Source of the DNA: Echinarachnius parma
Taxonomy: Eukaryota > Echinodermata > Echinoidea > Clypeasteroida > Echinarachniidae
Assembly: GCA_037951105.1 (NCBI GenBank)
Contig: JBAMJV010007663.1
Span: 1 to 64,000 of the forward strand
Length of the DNA stretch: 64,000 nucleotides
Reading direction: 5' to 3'
Below, piece by piece: positions 45,101-56,780 of this stretch (the first letter of the stretch is position 1; the number at the start of each line of letters is the position of its first letter). The notes below the pieces were generated by a model. It was not told the DNA's origin, did no database searches, and saw only the letters and a program-made list of their open reading frames with translations. Both the position numbers and the translations under genes were made by a program.

Positions 45101-48100
45101 AGTAGGCCGATGCTCATGCTGCTCTTTTGTGGCGGTAGCTTTAATGAACGAACTGCAGATTTGTTCAGTCTCCTGTCTTCTTGACAGCTCCAACTGTTTC
45201 AGAACTTCAACGAGGTCCATTGCCGTCACCTGAGGCTGTTCAGGCACCCGCATCTCCTCTTCTACCAGTTGAGGTAAGTCAACCAAACACTCAATACGTT
45301 CCGCTTTCGTTCTCATCTCTTGAGTATCTATGTTATTCAATTCACATAACCGACTAATGTATTCTGCAGTGAATCTGCTTAGATACACCGAGCGGTGAGC
45401 CATGATTTATAGTATGATTGTATGACCAATGAACACCAAATTTAAAATTTACATACGTGTATAAATGGATTAATTTATACAGTTAAGGCTAAAACCAATG
45501 AGTGCAAGTGGATTAATTTAGTATGTATCTTGTACTTGTTCTCAATAATGTGTGCGTTTATGTCATTCCATCGACAGACCACAATTTCAAAATGGACTCA
45601 AACTGTTCCAATTAGCAACACCAAAATCTACAATTAAAATTAAGTCTATCCTAAGACTAAACTTAATTATATGTATGGTTGGACTAATTTAAGTTACTTG
45701 TTCAGAATCAAATTGTATAAATATATAGAATTTTACATTCTTATGTGTACCAAGTTTCATCAAGCCTACAAAATATATATTATTAATTTATGTAATGTCT
45801 TTATACAAATTTAACTTTAATGAAACTGAAAGTATAATTAAACTTCCAAATCTACAAAAAACACATCGAATCTTCAAGAGAAAAGACTCAAAATATCAAC
45901 AATATGTCACTCTTCTCACTCTCAGACACAACTCACTCTATAAACAAGAGTAATTGTTCATATAATAAAACGGACAAGTAACATTCTCAAAATACACCGA
46001 TCACAACAATCAACGTCTGTTCGCCTGTGACTGTGCAGCGCGAACTCGAACGACGTCGGCTTCCATAGGCTTCAATACATCGGGCATAAAAACTCCGTCC
46101 ACAGTGTAATGACACTGGACCAACAAAAATATTCAGAGAGCTGAATTTCCGATCAAAATACACAAAAACGTCATCGACATCCTTAGCGAAAATAACCCTG
46201 CTCGCAGCGCCAATGTAAGGGTCGGAGATCCACAAACAGGAATAATGACGGTGACAAAGAATTCCGGATTAAAAAGAAACTTTATTTCGCCGACTTGGCA
46301 GAACATGTGCAAACAAACAACCCGGAACTCAGAGTCCCGATACCGATCATCCCGATCACGATACCGATCGCGATCAATCCCCTACAACACAACTGTCGGC
46401 ATTCTAATAGAGAGAACGGCCGAATACCGCAATCACGCATTTGTATCTGCTAACACGCAAAACTTTGCTACCAAAAACCTATGGTAGAATTCATATTTTT
46501 CAATATTTTACCATGAAATTGGTATCCTCTTGAAGCTTAATCCTTCCTTGATCTGGATATGGCATTAGTTGTTCCTAAATCGATGTTTTAACACCCCAAA
46601 AAACAATCTGAATGCGCAGTGAGTTAGGAGACTTTGCGGTGGTTGCGGTAGCGACTGCACTTGAAGACTCCATTTTGCTACCACAGTGCATAAATTCACT
46701 CAACTTCCATGCCAGAGTAGGGGTTCGTAAACTCCCTCTACGTTGAATTTGAGGCCATTTTCGTGTAGAGCAGTATCTGATCTTTCGAATGACACCAAAT
46801 TCGCCGGAATTTTTTGGAATTTTCACCTTGCAAATTGATTTTTTTGAAGGATTGTTTTGCTGACATTTTTGCATCGATTTTCGGCACAAAAATTCGACGA
46901 AAAATCGTTTAAAACTGGAGGAAGGAATCTGAAAAAGGTATGGAAAAGTAGTATTTTATGAAAGTGTGTTGATTTCTCTACACATTGAAATACATTACTA
47001 TGGGAGTAGTAATAGCGCTAAGCTGCGATCATCCAATGTAAACAAATTGCCCAAGTACTGATTTTGATATTTTTAGCCATGTTAAGGCATGCGTTTTCTA
47101 TTAATAGCGCTGGGGCACGCGCAGAGCATAGTTACCGTCCATCGCCTGAAACTGGCAGAACCAAACTTTGTACCTTCTACCTCTAGAATTGGAATATCTC
47201 CACTAATATTGAAGCTAATAAGTTGATTTAAGCACCATTATTTTTCTCACTTTACAAGCTTTCCAATGATATTAAGTTTGTTGAGGTTCCTTTAACAAAT
47301 CCAAAAGTCACCGAACTCCCTAATTCTAATGCCGACAGTGAAAATAATTTAATAATGTCAACAAGGCCATGAAAACGATAGATTTGTTGATCTAGTAGCG
47401 CGTAGCAAAAGGATTTTTTAAAATGGTGACAACTGAAAAAAGAATGTTTCACCACATCTCACAAATATTGAATGTAATTGCGATAATTTGGCATTCTCTA
47501 CCAACACTAACCTAACCAGGCGCCGTACGTAGTACGGCGCCTGGCATACTGAGGTGTGTATACCGTGATGGTAACACTTGATAGGCTTTAACGGCAAACA
47601 CACTTATTAAAAAAATATATATATCATACTTTAAATAACATATCTCGGTTCATACTTACGAATTATGTTATGCATGGACATCAATGATCCAAATTGCAAA
47701 ACGTCTGATGCTCCATTCGTTTGATTTATCCTGAAATTTACTATAAAACTGGCAAGATTACAGAAGTGACGAAAATGGTATCCGAATTTGTTCGCTGCAA
47801 GCAATATCAGGTGATCAAAAACTTGTCGGCAATGCACCCCCTGTACCCGATCAACCGATCGCCCCGCGCATGCGCTATGCATTGCCGACGAGTTTTCGGT
47901 CACCTGACATTGCATGCAGCGAACAAAGACGAAGGAAATAATAGTCATCATCATCATCATCATCAATTTGAGCTAAGTTATCATTCTTTTGCAACAATTT
48001 AAATAGCAAGCAAGGTAGGTTGAATGTTTAATTAATGTCTAGAACTAAAAAAAAAATAATAATAATAGATGGAAAGTTCTTGAAACCACCCGTCGGCAAA

Positions 48101-49059
48101 TTTCCTACAAATTTTTTAACGTTTCGTCTTCACAGCGCCGTCCTACGGACGGCGCTGATCACAGTTATACCAACACGTGCCCACGACTTGGCATGCATGA
48201 CTATTTAAAAAGAACTGATGCTCTTTACAATTTGTATATAACATAATTTGAGTTTTGGTCATGCATGCCACATCTACAATGTATTGTAAATCATGGTCCT
48301 GATGATGCATGCCAAGTCTGGGCACGCTTTGGTAGTCATGGGCACGTCCGCACGTGTAGTGTACTGTAGACAGTGAGTGTAGGTAGAGAATGCCAATAAT
48401 TTAAAATTATTAAATTTTAAAAATTAAAAAAAATTAAAAATGCCAATAATTTAAAATTATTAAATTTAAAAATCGTTCAAACTGCCTCTTCTCTATGGGT
48501 CCCAATTCATCATGCAAAGATTGCCCTTTCTTATGCCTGGCAATTATGGTTCATTTCAATGATGGGCAATATCGTGTATTACTTAGGCCCCACCACTGCT
48601 ATACTGTATACACTTTATATGTAGCCAATAAATATACTTATAGCCACTAAATCTGACCTATAGCCACCAAATTAGGGTTAATAGGGTTAGGGGTTAGGGT
48701 TAAGGGTTAGGGTATAGGTTATGTATAGTATGTATAGCAGTGGTGGGGCCTAATACACGAATATGCCCAATGATGAGTCATGGCCTAATATTCTGATTTA
48801 TCGGTGATAGATGTTTTTGTAATTTTTATATAAATAAATAAAAATGTAAATGTATTTTTCTGTTTTTGTTTTGTTTTACAGTGATCCAGCCATGAAGCAA
48901 TTCCTGCTACATCTGGACGAGAAGTTGACCCTGGGCAAACGATTCATTCTCATGGACCTTGACGAGACTCATGTCTTCATCGACTCTGAGATTCTGGACC
49001 TGCTCCGGACGAAGATAGACGACCTGATGGACCAGAACGCTTTCTCAGTCCAGGCATAG
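42137..49059 (+). CDS. GTF2H5: GTF2H5, TFIIH subunit p8/TTD-A (2 coding exons)
   Basis: This small subunit stabilises the TFIIH core used in RNA polymerase II initiation and nucleotide excision repair. Exon 1 is 42137-42171 (MVNVVRGVLVE plus two bases of a Cys codon, donor GTAAAT); exon 2 is 48882-49059 (acceptor TTTTACAG). Joined they encode 70 residues (human 71), beginning MVNVVRGVLVECDPAMKQ, with LDEKLTLGK, DLDETHVFI and LMDQNAFS near the end, all matching the family throughout. The 6.7-kb intron contains a complete retrotransposon in the opposite orientation and several MITEs. A minisatellite starts immediately after the stop. Confidence 0.95.
42406..42578 (-). repeat. 3' LTR, 173 bp
   Basis: Base-for-base identical to 46214-46386 as far as I can compare. 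Contains AATAAAG on the minus strand, a likely poly(A) signal of the element. Confidence 0.92.
42579..42590 (-). other. Polypurine tract of the retrotransposon
   Basis: GCGGGGGGAGAA on the minus strand directly abuts the 3' LTR, the expected position for plus-strand priming. Confidence 0.8.
43973..45403 (-). CDS. Retrotransposon Gag-protease polyprotein, 476 aa
   Basis: Residues ~113-270 resemble the capsid-type Gag domain of Ty3-like elements (a region ISCYLSTFERVA through FEEYGHRLQESFLRW). A CCHC zinc knuckle follows (C304, C307, H312, C317), then a proline-rich linker and a retropepsin domain with the catalytic DTGAS at 384-388 and the later VMLGVDF strand. The protein ends right after the protease; most relatives continue into reverse transcriptase here. 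The frame is intact and Gag and protease are in one frame, so no frameshift is needed. The start is the first ATG after an ~810-base leader. No sign of decay. Confidence 0.92.
   Translation of the reverse strand: MAHRSVYLSRFTAEYISRLCELNNIDTQEMRTKAERIECLVDLPQLVEEEMRVPEQPQVTAMDLVEVLKQLELSRRQETEQICSSFIKATATKEQHEHRPTELHGLHKLSTDDDISCYLSTFERVASAAGRGKSEWSLLLEPYLTGKAQQAFHALSTRERLDYEEVVRAIRRRYNLTPDAYRERFRSDSKHADETFEEYGHRLQESFLRWVEISESSAEVPDVRRGLNLVMIDQFLTTISDEALRLKLRESRSPTLLDLACLADELVLHRKANASASGGEGHASRKKTPPASPTRGRRTFNASCYRCGQLGHRVADCPMPPTPPYPLNPLPNPNFQYPNRPPGPELHAPPNAAYFVAPQVVKTPAIEVAIQGDQKVEVVQALVDTGASVSLVTADFCRKLSVVPAELDGNQMLRMVDGTEFRSEGGLHAKVKIGDRLVETAFQVVRDLPAEVMLGVDFAVQVGLVLDFSTGFFCTR
46195..46213 (-). 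other. Candidate primer-binding site
   Basis: On the minus strand the sequence one base after the 5' LTR reads TGGCGCTGCGAGCAGGG. The opening TGG fits a tRNA 3' CCA end; the tRNA species was not identified. Confidence 0.6.
46214..46386 (-). repeat. 5' LTR, 173 bp
   Basis: Same sequence as the 3' LTR. Its outer edge is followed by ACAC, the target-site copy. Confidence 0.92.
46391..47487. other. GTF2H5 intron, no clear feature
   Basis: Intronic DNA after the retrotransposon. Chance frames only; no repeat family identified with confidence. Confidence 0.4.
47488..48396. mobile_element. Larger inverted-repeat element, TGGCATTCTCTACC ends
   Basis: The ends TTGGCATTCTCTACC and GGTAGAGAATGCCAA match the MITE at 39517-39654, and the interior shares CTTGGCATGCATGAC. 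Inside are a perfect palindrome CCAGGCGCCGTACG... (47517-47544) and a larger inverted repeat about 47770-47940. No transposase. Confidence 0.65.
48559..48776. mobile_element. Foldback MITE containing TTAGGG repeats
   Basis: The arms around GATGGGCAAT..CGTGTATTA and TAATACACG..ATGCCCA, with CCCCACCACTGCTATA inside, are inverted. The loop (about 48674-48716) has ~6 imperfect GGGTTA units, the animal telomere motif. The element ends ~105 bp upstream of GTF2H5 exon 2. Confidence 0.7.
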
Positions 49060-49910
49060 TGAAGATGAAAATCACTTCCCAGTCAATGGAGCGCAGTCGA
49101 GATGAAAGTCACTTTCTCATTCGCTGGAGCGCAGTCAAGTTGAAAGTCACATTCTCTGTCGCTGGAGCGCAATCAAGTTGAATGTCACAATCTCAATCGA
49201 TGCAGCGCATTTGAGATGAAAATCATTTTTTCGTTTGCTGGAGTGCAGTGAAGTTGAAGCTAGTTACTGTCTCAGTTGGAGTGCAGTCAATATGAAACGT
49301 CTTGGGCAAAGTGAAGATGAAAGTCACTTTCTCAATCGATGAAGCACAGTCGAGATGCAAGTCACTTCCCAGTCGATGGAGACAGTCAAGATGAAAGTCA
49401 CTTTCTCAATCGATGGAGACAGTCAAGATGAAAGTCACTTTCTCAATCGATGAAGCACAGTCGAGATGAAAGTCACTTTCTCAATCGATGGAGCGCAATT
49501 GAGATGAAAGTCACTTTCTCAATCGATGGAGCGCAATTGAGATGAAAGTCACTTTCTCAATCGATGGAGCGCAATCAAGATGAAAGTCACTTCCCAGTCG
49601 ATGGAGTGCAGTCGAGATGAATTTCGCTTTTTCAATGGTTGGAGCGCAGTCAAGATGGAAATCACTTTCTCAATCCTCGGGGCACAATGTAGACGAAAGT
49701 CCTCTCTCAGTCGATAAAGCACATTCGAGATGAAAGTCACTGTGCTCAGTCGCTGGAGCGCAATCAAGATGAAGTCACTTACTCACTTTCCCCGTTGTTG
49801 GAGAGCAGTGAAGATGAAAGTCACTCACGCAGCTGATTGATTTCAGTCAACATGGTGGATAATTTCCAAGTCGAGGGAGCTGGAATACAGTCAAGATGAA
49901 AGTCTCAGTT
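49060..49910 (+). repeat. 38-bp minisatellite after the GTF2H5 stop
   Basis: About 20 copies of a unit like GATGGAGCGCAGTCGAGATG followed by AAAGTCACTTTCTCAATC, beginning with the base after TAG. If the poly(A) signal at 50100 is used, the array lies in the 3' UTR. Confidence 0.9.
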
Positions 49911-50099
49911 GTTGAGGCACATTGAAGATCTGTTGGATTTCTAGTTTTTCACCCCATATCCATTGACTTTCCTATCAAACAGGATTTAGGCATCCAGTTA
50001 GTGTGCATAATTCAAACTAAAAAATAACTTATTGTTTTTTTTCTTCCAGGAAGCCATGGTCAGTTTTATACAGATTAATGACAATTGTAACTAATTCAA

Positions 50100-50105
50100 A
50101 ATAAA
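50100..50105 (+). terminator. Likely poly(A) signal of GTF2H5
   Basis: AATAAA ~1.04 kb after the stop codon, past the minisatellite; the nearest good match downstream. Confidence 0.45.
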
Positions 50106-50287
50106 CGTAATCATTATCAGCTCAAGAATATCCTTTGGTTCATGTCAACTTTTTTCCTGAACAACATGTTTTTATTGGGGGTAGATAATGGATTGAGCAT
50201 GAAGATGAGATGTGTATCTGATTCTTGTTAGTGGCTTGTGAGTGGTAAAGTGTACTTTGTACGATGGAGCCTCGAACGGCCCCATAA

Positions 50288-50394
50288 CATACAGATTCAC
50301 AATTAATTGTACGATCAATCAATTGATCATACGACCAATTAATTGACCGTACGGTCAATTTATTGAGCATACAATTAATCGTGAATCTATACGT
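50288..50394. repeat. Imperfect palindrome of ATTAATTG units
   Basis: Inverted arms CAGATTCACAATTAATTGTA and TACAATTAATCGTGAATCTA with a self-complementary centre (GACCGTACGGTC). Probably a small foldback element. Confidence 0.55.
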
Positions 50395-50659
50395 TTACAG
50401 TACATACCATAACCCTCATCTAGGACGAGATAGTTCTGTTGGACTATTCTCTTTGTATCCTTTTGTGTAATACTTGTTTCCGTGATGTAACAAAATAATA
50501 GTTTATATTCAAAACAAGGTAATTTCACACAAAATAATATGAAGAGGTTGGACCAGGAAAGTTACCTTGTTATATATCAGAGCTATTTATAAATAAGGTT
50601 CCATTGTTTATACTTGTTGACGGTGTTGTGAGTGTGGGGGCAATTATGATTATGAGTAC

Positions 50660-50828
50660 AGGGCCCCATAATTGCAGGAAGAGTTACAATTAATTCCCAA
50701 TCGGGAAATATGCACATTTCAACAAGTCAGATTTGCGCATTTAGTCATATGTCGTGACTTGCAAATTGCAATTAATCACAACTTCACAATCGGTTGTACG
50801 TATGTAACTCTTTCTGCAACAGGGCCCT
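50660..50828. mobile_element. Palindromic MITE, GTTGCA family
   Basis: Ends AGGGCCC.. / ..AGGGCCCT with inner GAAGAGTT and AACTCTTTCTGCAAC arms; relatives at 13299, 27292 and 28315. Confidence 0.5.
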
Positions 50829-50920
50829 GTATATACATTATTGGGTGTTGATTGCAATGAAGCAAAGTTCTGATGAATGTCACAAAATGGTTTACACAAC
50901 AAAATGGTTTACACAAATTA

Positions 50921-51255
50921 AAGGACAATGAAACCCAAGCAAACTGTTGCTTTCATACAGAGATTAGGAGGAATAATCTCTGAACGTTAAGAGCATAATC
51001 GGGCAAGAAACAATAAAACTATGGCTCTTTGAAGATCTCTGGGGGACTCAAATTGGCAACGCACTCTGATAAGTTTGTGGACAACTTTTCCAGAGTGTTG
51101 CCAATTTGAGTCACTATCTTAGAAATAAACGGTAATTTCCAAAGAGTCATAGTTTTATTATTTCTTGACCTATCATGCTCAAAATTTCAGAGCTTGTTCA
51201 TCCTTTTTATTGTTTTATAGTGCAAACAACAATTTGTCCAGGTTTCATTGTCCTT
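50921..51255. mobile_element. Near-palindromic MITE, AAGGACAATGAAACC ends
   Basis: The terminal 15 bases are perfectly inverted (50921-50935, 51241-51255) and much of the interior also pairs (CAATAAAACTATGGCTCTTT against AAAGAGTCATAGTTTTATTA; ACTCAAATTGGCAAC against GTTGCCAATTTGAGT). Confidence 0.75.
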
Positions 51256-51318
51256 CAAGGTTAGTTGATATAGTGCTCATCTTTACATAAGTATACATAG
51301 CGCTTTACCTTATTATTA

Positions 51319-51436
51319 CAGTTGAACTTCCTTATAAAGAATTCTTTATAAATACTGTTTTTATATTGTTTTATTTACCCCGATATGACATGGTAACTTT
51401 CATTGTCTCAATGACCTATATATAACGAGGTTCCAC
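51319..51436. mobile_element. pogo-like MITE copy
   Basis: The ends CAGTTGAACTTCCTTATAA and TATAACGAGGTTCCACT match the family at 60880-61053; the interior is divergent. Confidence 0.5.
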
Positions 51437-51774
51437 TATTATCCTAGTCAGTGTGAACAAAATATTCTTGTTTTGTTCATTTGTATACATATATTTACTA
51501 TTCTCAGAAATTCCATCCCATCCTATACTGAAAACAACAAGCATTTTCTGTCAAATAAAATTAACTATCATGCGACAAAGACAGTGGATTTTGTTCAACA
51601 TCTTCATTTTTTTCGGCCCCATGTTTTGGCTCTGGGGGGCGATTTTCAAAGGTTCAGGGGGCAAATCACCCTTTGCCGCTATGTATTTTTTCTCTGATCC
51701 CAGCCAATGGACAGTTGGATTCACAATGCAACATTACTGCATGTAGATAATCAATTCAGTACACACACTTTCAC

Positions 51775-51780
51775 TTTATT
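51775..51780 (-). terminator. Candidate poly(A) signal on minus strand
   Basis: AATAAA on the minus strand with a second AATAAAAT close by. It would end a ~5-kb ACSL 3' UTR or another transcript; unproven. Confidence 0.2.
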
Positions 51781-52284
51781 TCCATATTTTATTAACATTA
51801 TTCGAAGAGGACAGTAGAAAAATCAAAATATACAGAAAATTGTAATATATCCTACAGGTATAAAATTTGTGACAAAATCGGAGGTTGTCAACTTTGGAAG
51901 AAAGTCATACAAAAGTTACAAAAATTGGACACATACAACAATTGGTAACGTGTCACGAAACGTGTCACGAAACGGGTCTCTGGTTTAACAACATATTGGT
52001 AGTTCACCATGTACAGTATACAGCATGCAAATGTACTGAAGAAAAATGTCAAATATGAATAGAATAATTCAACAAATAATCTCTGTACTAAAACATGTAC
52101 ATGTATGTCCACTGTCGGATACATTGAAACTGGAAAGCTACAAATAAAATTTGTAATATATAGAACATATCTACATTTCAATAAATTTATATATAACTAC
52201 ATAGATTAAAATCAAACATTTCTCATCACATGCACAAAGAAATAATTAAATTCTTACAAATACCAAGTATCAAATTCATTTTAT

Positions 52285-52647
52285 AAAGGGATGCCTGTAA
52301 AGTGTCTAACTCCACGAAAATTACTTGGAGCTTCCTCGTTTCTCTTCTACTGTGTTGTTTAGCTTATGGTAAGAGAGAAGAATAAAATAGGGTTAGATTT
52401 TTTCAAATGCCCCTTTAGTATGACGATATCTATCATTCAGATCAAAAGCGTTAACGGTCATAAACCTCATAGACGTCCGTTGTAAAAGCTGACGCATATT
52501 TTCACTCTTTTAACCAGGAAGGCAGTGTTCTTTTTCAATGAAACTTTCACACATCATTCAGACATATCTTACAATGATTTTGGTACATGATTGAAGTCTC
52601 AAATGTCATTTTGGGCAATATCTGACACTTTACAGGTGCACCTTTAA
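52285..52647 (-). mobile_element. MITE with CCTGTAAAGTGTC ends (reverse copy)
   Basis: The reverse complement aligns with 16001-16343 from end to end, including GGCAGTGTTCTTTTTCA and the AGGTGCACCTTTA edge. Confidence 0.65.
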
Positions 52648-54251
52648 TGTCAAATGATTACTGTTACATGTACAGTGATTAATACCAGGCTTCTGATAAT
52701 TGTTCACTCGGCTGTACTCTATATAGATGTTTTTTTTTATTCTGCTTTTCTTACTCTAACTGATGTGTTGTAATTGTAAAGTAAAAACTGTATATAGTGA
52801 CCACCTACAAGATTAAACACGAAAAGTGACCGCGGTACACAGGCGACTTCTATAGACATGTTCCTCTGCAGGAGATTCCTCCTGGGGGCCGCTATAAACA
52901 GGTTAGCTGCTATAGACAGGTGGCCACAAGGGCAGGTTCGACTGTATTTGACCCTCTTCCTACGAGGAACCTGGTGGGCTCTGTACACGGTCTAAAGGGA
53001 TTTTAAGAGTATTTATAAGGGAAATGGATTCATTAAATAATTTCCTTTGCAATGGAGCACTTCTGCAAAACGAACAATGCTCTACTCGTTCCAGGAAAAC
53101 AAAAGCCACATTTTACGAAAGTGAATATTGGTTCTAAAGTTATAAGTTATGTACAAAGCCTAGATTTGTATAAATATTCAACTAAATAATTAAACATGAA
53201 TAGAGGTAGTATTTTTAATCAAATCATACATGAAGACGCTATTAATCTAGACTAAACCTGAAAATCAACGAATGCAAATGAACTCCTTTCAATATGGCAT
53301 GATTGGACTTGCAATAAAGACTATATCACACAACTCAAAATAAGGCAGAACTGAACTTGTAAGCAACTTCTTTTCAGAATATAATTTCAAAAGAGTGATG
53401 CTGATATTAAAAAAAAAAAAGACAAAATAAAGAAGGCAAGTAAACAAAAATGAAAAATCACAGTGATTGTGCTACAAATATACAGAAAATATGAGTGGTC
53501 AAGGATTGTGGCGCAGAAATGAGCATACATTGTGGTCAACTTTGAGTTGTAAGGTATATTCAGAGATTAAGGTCTATTTCTGGATCCCTTTTCTTTGTTT
53601 GTGTTTTGTTCGCTCACATACATTGGGAGTCAAAATTTGCCAAATTCCAAATCACAACATTTTCATTTGACTAACAGATTTTCTCACTATTTTCACATGC
53701 TTTTTTTTGACAAGTCAGCTATTAATTATACTAATTGCAACCATTCTAGAAGCTACATGTATTGAGAATACTGAATAAAACAAATTGAATGAACACTTAT
53801 CTATATGGCTATACATTTAGTAGGACATTTGGAATGATTATAAACTGGCTATTGATCAATAAAGATTACACATTACTGTATACATTCAGTTACATTGTAT
53901 ATGTTGTATCAAACAATTTACTGCAATTTTGTTTGTGCGTTTGACCTACATTACATTGCATCAAATTCAAAGATAATGTATTCCAAGATAATATGAAATA
54001 TATACATATATGGAACTTGTAGGTTCAAATAATATAGCTCTTTATGTATATCACGCATTCTCTAAATACTCCAACCTGAGTATTTTCAGGACTGGTCTTG
54101 AATTGGTTTATATTTGTTTTTATCACATGACTTAGTAAATACAGTACATGCCGCTGCGGTGTTATATTTTTGGATATACCATGGCAATATTACACCCCTG
54201 TGTTTGACAGTCAGATGATAAAACAGTTGTTCAATTTGTTGTCGGGAAAAT
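52648..54251. other. Non-coding stretch
   Basis: About 52790-52950 contains several CTATAGACAGGT-like motifs and a CAGGTTCGACTGTA edge, suggesting another small transposon. The rest is AT-rich without a supported gene. Confidence 0.35.
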
Positions 54252-54381
54252 CACGGAATATTCCTATCCTCGGGATTTCAAATGCTATTTCGTGAAGAAA
54301 ATAAGTCCCTCGACCTCGTCTCGGGACTTATTTACTTTCCCTCAATAGCATTTAAAATCCCTCGGGATGTAATATTCCGTG
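54252..54381. repeat. Inverted repeat, CACGGAATATT arms
   Basis: CACGGAATATTCC..CTCGGGATTTCAAATGCTAT is mirrored by ATAGCATTTAAAATCCCTCGGGA..AATATTCCGTG, with an inner pair around AAGTCCC. Probably a MITE. Confidence 0.6.
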
Positions 54382-54982
54382 CTATACCCTCCACCGCAAT
54401 TTAACAACAGTATAGTATCCCTAGGCTAACGAAAGAGCAAAATATGACAAAGTATTACAAAATATATAAGTATGCACCTAACATTATAACTTGGTTTACT
54501 TTGTTATTCAACATTTTAACCTACCAAATCTGAAACATCTTTTACAGATTGCATATTGGCAATTGAACATATTTTAATCACATTGAGATACACATAGATT
54601 TTGAAATATTTACATGAATTCAATTTAAAAAAAGGATAATTTACAATCATAACTCCTCGAGATTACATATGGTGAAACAAAAAATGGTAAGTACACTTAC
54701 TTATTAAGCATTAGATAAATATTCTCAATATTGTTCTAAATTGACACAAAACAACAAACAATTAGTTCTCTCTATCAGTCTTATCAGCATAAAAAAACTA
54801 AATGTTCACAAGATTGCTATTAAAATCAAAACAGAACAATAATAGTTTGGTTCTAACAATTCCAAAGATCCGCTATTTTAGAAAATATCTTCATCTTCAT
54901 CATGATTGTGTGTCATTTCCAAACATTGAGTATAAAATGTATTAGCTAAATCGAAAGTCCTTCTGGTCGACTATTATTAATC
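54382..54982. other. Non-coding stretch
   Basis: AT-rich, no gene or clear repeat. Confidence 0.35.
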
Positions 54983-55337
54983 TCCGTGTATAAGACGCAC
55001 CCCTAACTTTCACAGCAAAAAAAAACGAAAACGTTTTTTTCTTTTCTTTTTTTTAAAGACACCCTGTATTTTTTTTTTTTTAGAAACCCTGTAGTGCTGT
55101 TGGAATGCTTAAATACCTCTGGTCTAGGGCATGACAAGGGCTTAATGTTGTATGTAGCATTCATCAACATATACATTTTCTCACTTAAAAGATAATGGTT
55201 CGTACAAAAATTGCACATTTATTGAGCAGTATTACACTGCTGCTTTTTTTTTTGCTGTACCTGTGTATAAGACGCACCCCCCACTTTGAAATTTTTCTGA
55301 CGGAAAAAAAGTGTGTCTTATACACAGAGATTTACGG
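54983..55337. mobile_element. Tc1/mariner-type MITE, rearranged copy
   Basis: The right end TATACACAGAGATTTACGG followed by TA matches 38699-38880. Two left-end-like GTGTATAAGACGCACC segments (54988, 55263) suggest a nested or partly duplicated copy. Confidence 0.6.
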
Positions 55338-56049
55338 TAGTTTTCTTTTGATTTTTTCCCCACATACAAATCATTGGATAAAAGTGAGAAGGGCAAATTT
55401 TGGCCAAATGAGTATGCTTTGCATACCATCTTGCCTGTGCCTTCTCAATGTGATGCCAAGTTTTCAGATAACTATTCAAATTTGTTGAATATTTATCAAA
55501 AATAAAAGAGAGCTAAATTGGGTTCTTACCCTAGGCTCCAAAACTTTAACCACGATTATCTCCTAAGTACAAAGAGTGTCTTATTGCCCTCTTTCTCATC
55601 CGATGCAAGTCCAAATTTGCCTTCACCAAAGCCACTTCTGCAGTCTTATTGGATTTGACTTTTGCCAGGTTGACTCTACTTTCTTAGATACTCCTCATGT
55701 TTCATGTAACCCTCAATACTTGATACAATTATAATAAGAATATTATGTTACTATTTTTGCAACAAGCATAGGCATTACCATTTTGTGGACAGAAGCATAA
55801 ATCTATACAATAGTATCCAAAATGAAATTCAATGACATACAGAATTCTTGTATATTTATAAAAAAAAATATGTTGATTTACAGAAAGAATCATAATGCTT
55901 CCTGAATAAATTGTTTTATGGTGAAAGACATTCGGCCTCACTCTGAAAATCACATAATTCACAATAACTGATTCACAATCGTAGCACTCTCCTGCAGTTC
56001 AAAGTCAAATCTTCATAGACTTGTTACATTCTTTCAGTATGTTGAAAGG
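55338..56049. other. Non-coding stretch
   Basis: AT-rich DNA downstream of ACSL; no gene recognised. Confidence 0.35.
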
Positions 56050-56780
56050 GGACATCTCAGTGGTTGTTAAGTCCTTTCTACATGCTTTCGGGGATTCTCT
56101 CATGTAGGTTTATCTCATTTAGGTATTATGTCCTGTAGCCATTAAGTCCTCTCAGTTCCTAATGACCAAGGATAATAATAATGCACCTCTGAATGGGGTA
56201 CATGCTGTCAGGGTACATCTCATTTGGTCGTTAAGTCCTTTCTACATGCTGTCAGGGTACATATCATTTGGTTGTTAAGTCCTTTCTACATGATGTCAGG
56301 GTAGATCTCATGTGGTCGTTAAGACCTTTCTACATGCTGTCAGGGTACATCGCATGTGGTCGTTAAGTCCTTTCTACATGATAGATCTCATGTGGTCGTT
56401 AAGTCCTTTCTACATGATGTCAGGGTACATCGCATGTGGTCGTTAAGTCCTTTCTACATGCTGTCAGGGTACATATCATTTGGTCGTTAAGTCCTTTCTA
56501 CATGCTGTCAGGGTACATCATTTGGTCGTTAAGTCCTTTCTACATGCTTTCAGGGTACATATCATTTGGTCGTTAAGTCCTTTCTACATGCTTTCAGGGT
56601 ACATATCATTTGGTCGTTAAGTCCTTTCTACATGCTGTCAGGGTACATATCATGTGGTCGTTAAGTCCTTTCTACATGCTGTCAGGTAGTTCAGTGGTTG
56701 TTAAGTCCTTTCTACATGCTGTCAGGGTACATCGCATGTGGTCGTTAAGTCCTTTCTACATGCTGTCAGGGTACATCTCC
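56050..56780 (-). repeat. ~44-bp minisatellite made from the ACSL stop-codon segment
   Basis: About 14-15 copies of a unit that on the minus strand reads ATGTACCCTGACAGCATGTA then GAAAGGACTTAACGACCA. The first copy is the end of the ACSL gene itself: it encodes MYPDSM and the TAG stop. Downstream copies repeat these codons and the stop in non-coding sequence; units vary (some lack GTACAT or TGTCAGG). Confidence 0.92.

Larger units (their letters stand above)
42406..46386 (-). mobile_element. Complete LTR retrotransposon encoding only Gag-protease
   Basis: Identical 173-bp LTRs (42406-42578, 46214-46386) begin TGTAGGGG and end CCTTACA on the minus strand. A 4-bp target duplication ACAC flanks the element (42402-42405, 46387-46390). 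A candidate primer site TGGCGCTGCGAGCAGGG follows the 5' LTR, and a polypurine tract GCGGGGGGAGAA sits just before the 3' LTR. A single intact frame encodes Gag with a zinc knuckle and a retropepsin. No reverse transcriptase, RNase H or integrase can be found; 42579-43972 is AT-rich and non-coding. Identical LTRs imply recent insertion, so replication enzymes were presumably supplied in trans by a related Ty3-type element. Confidence 0.92.
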
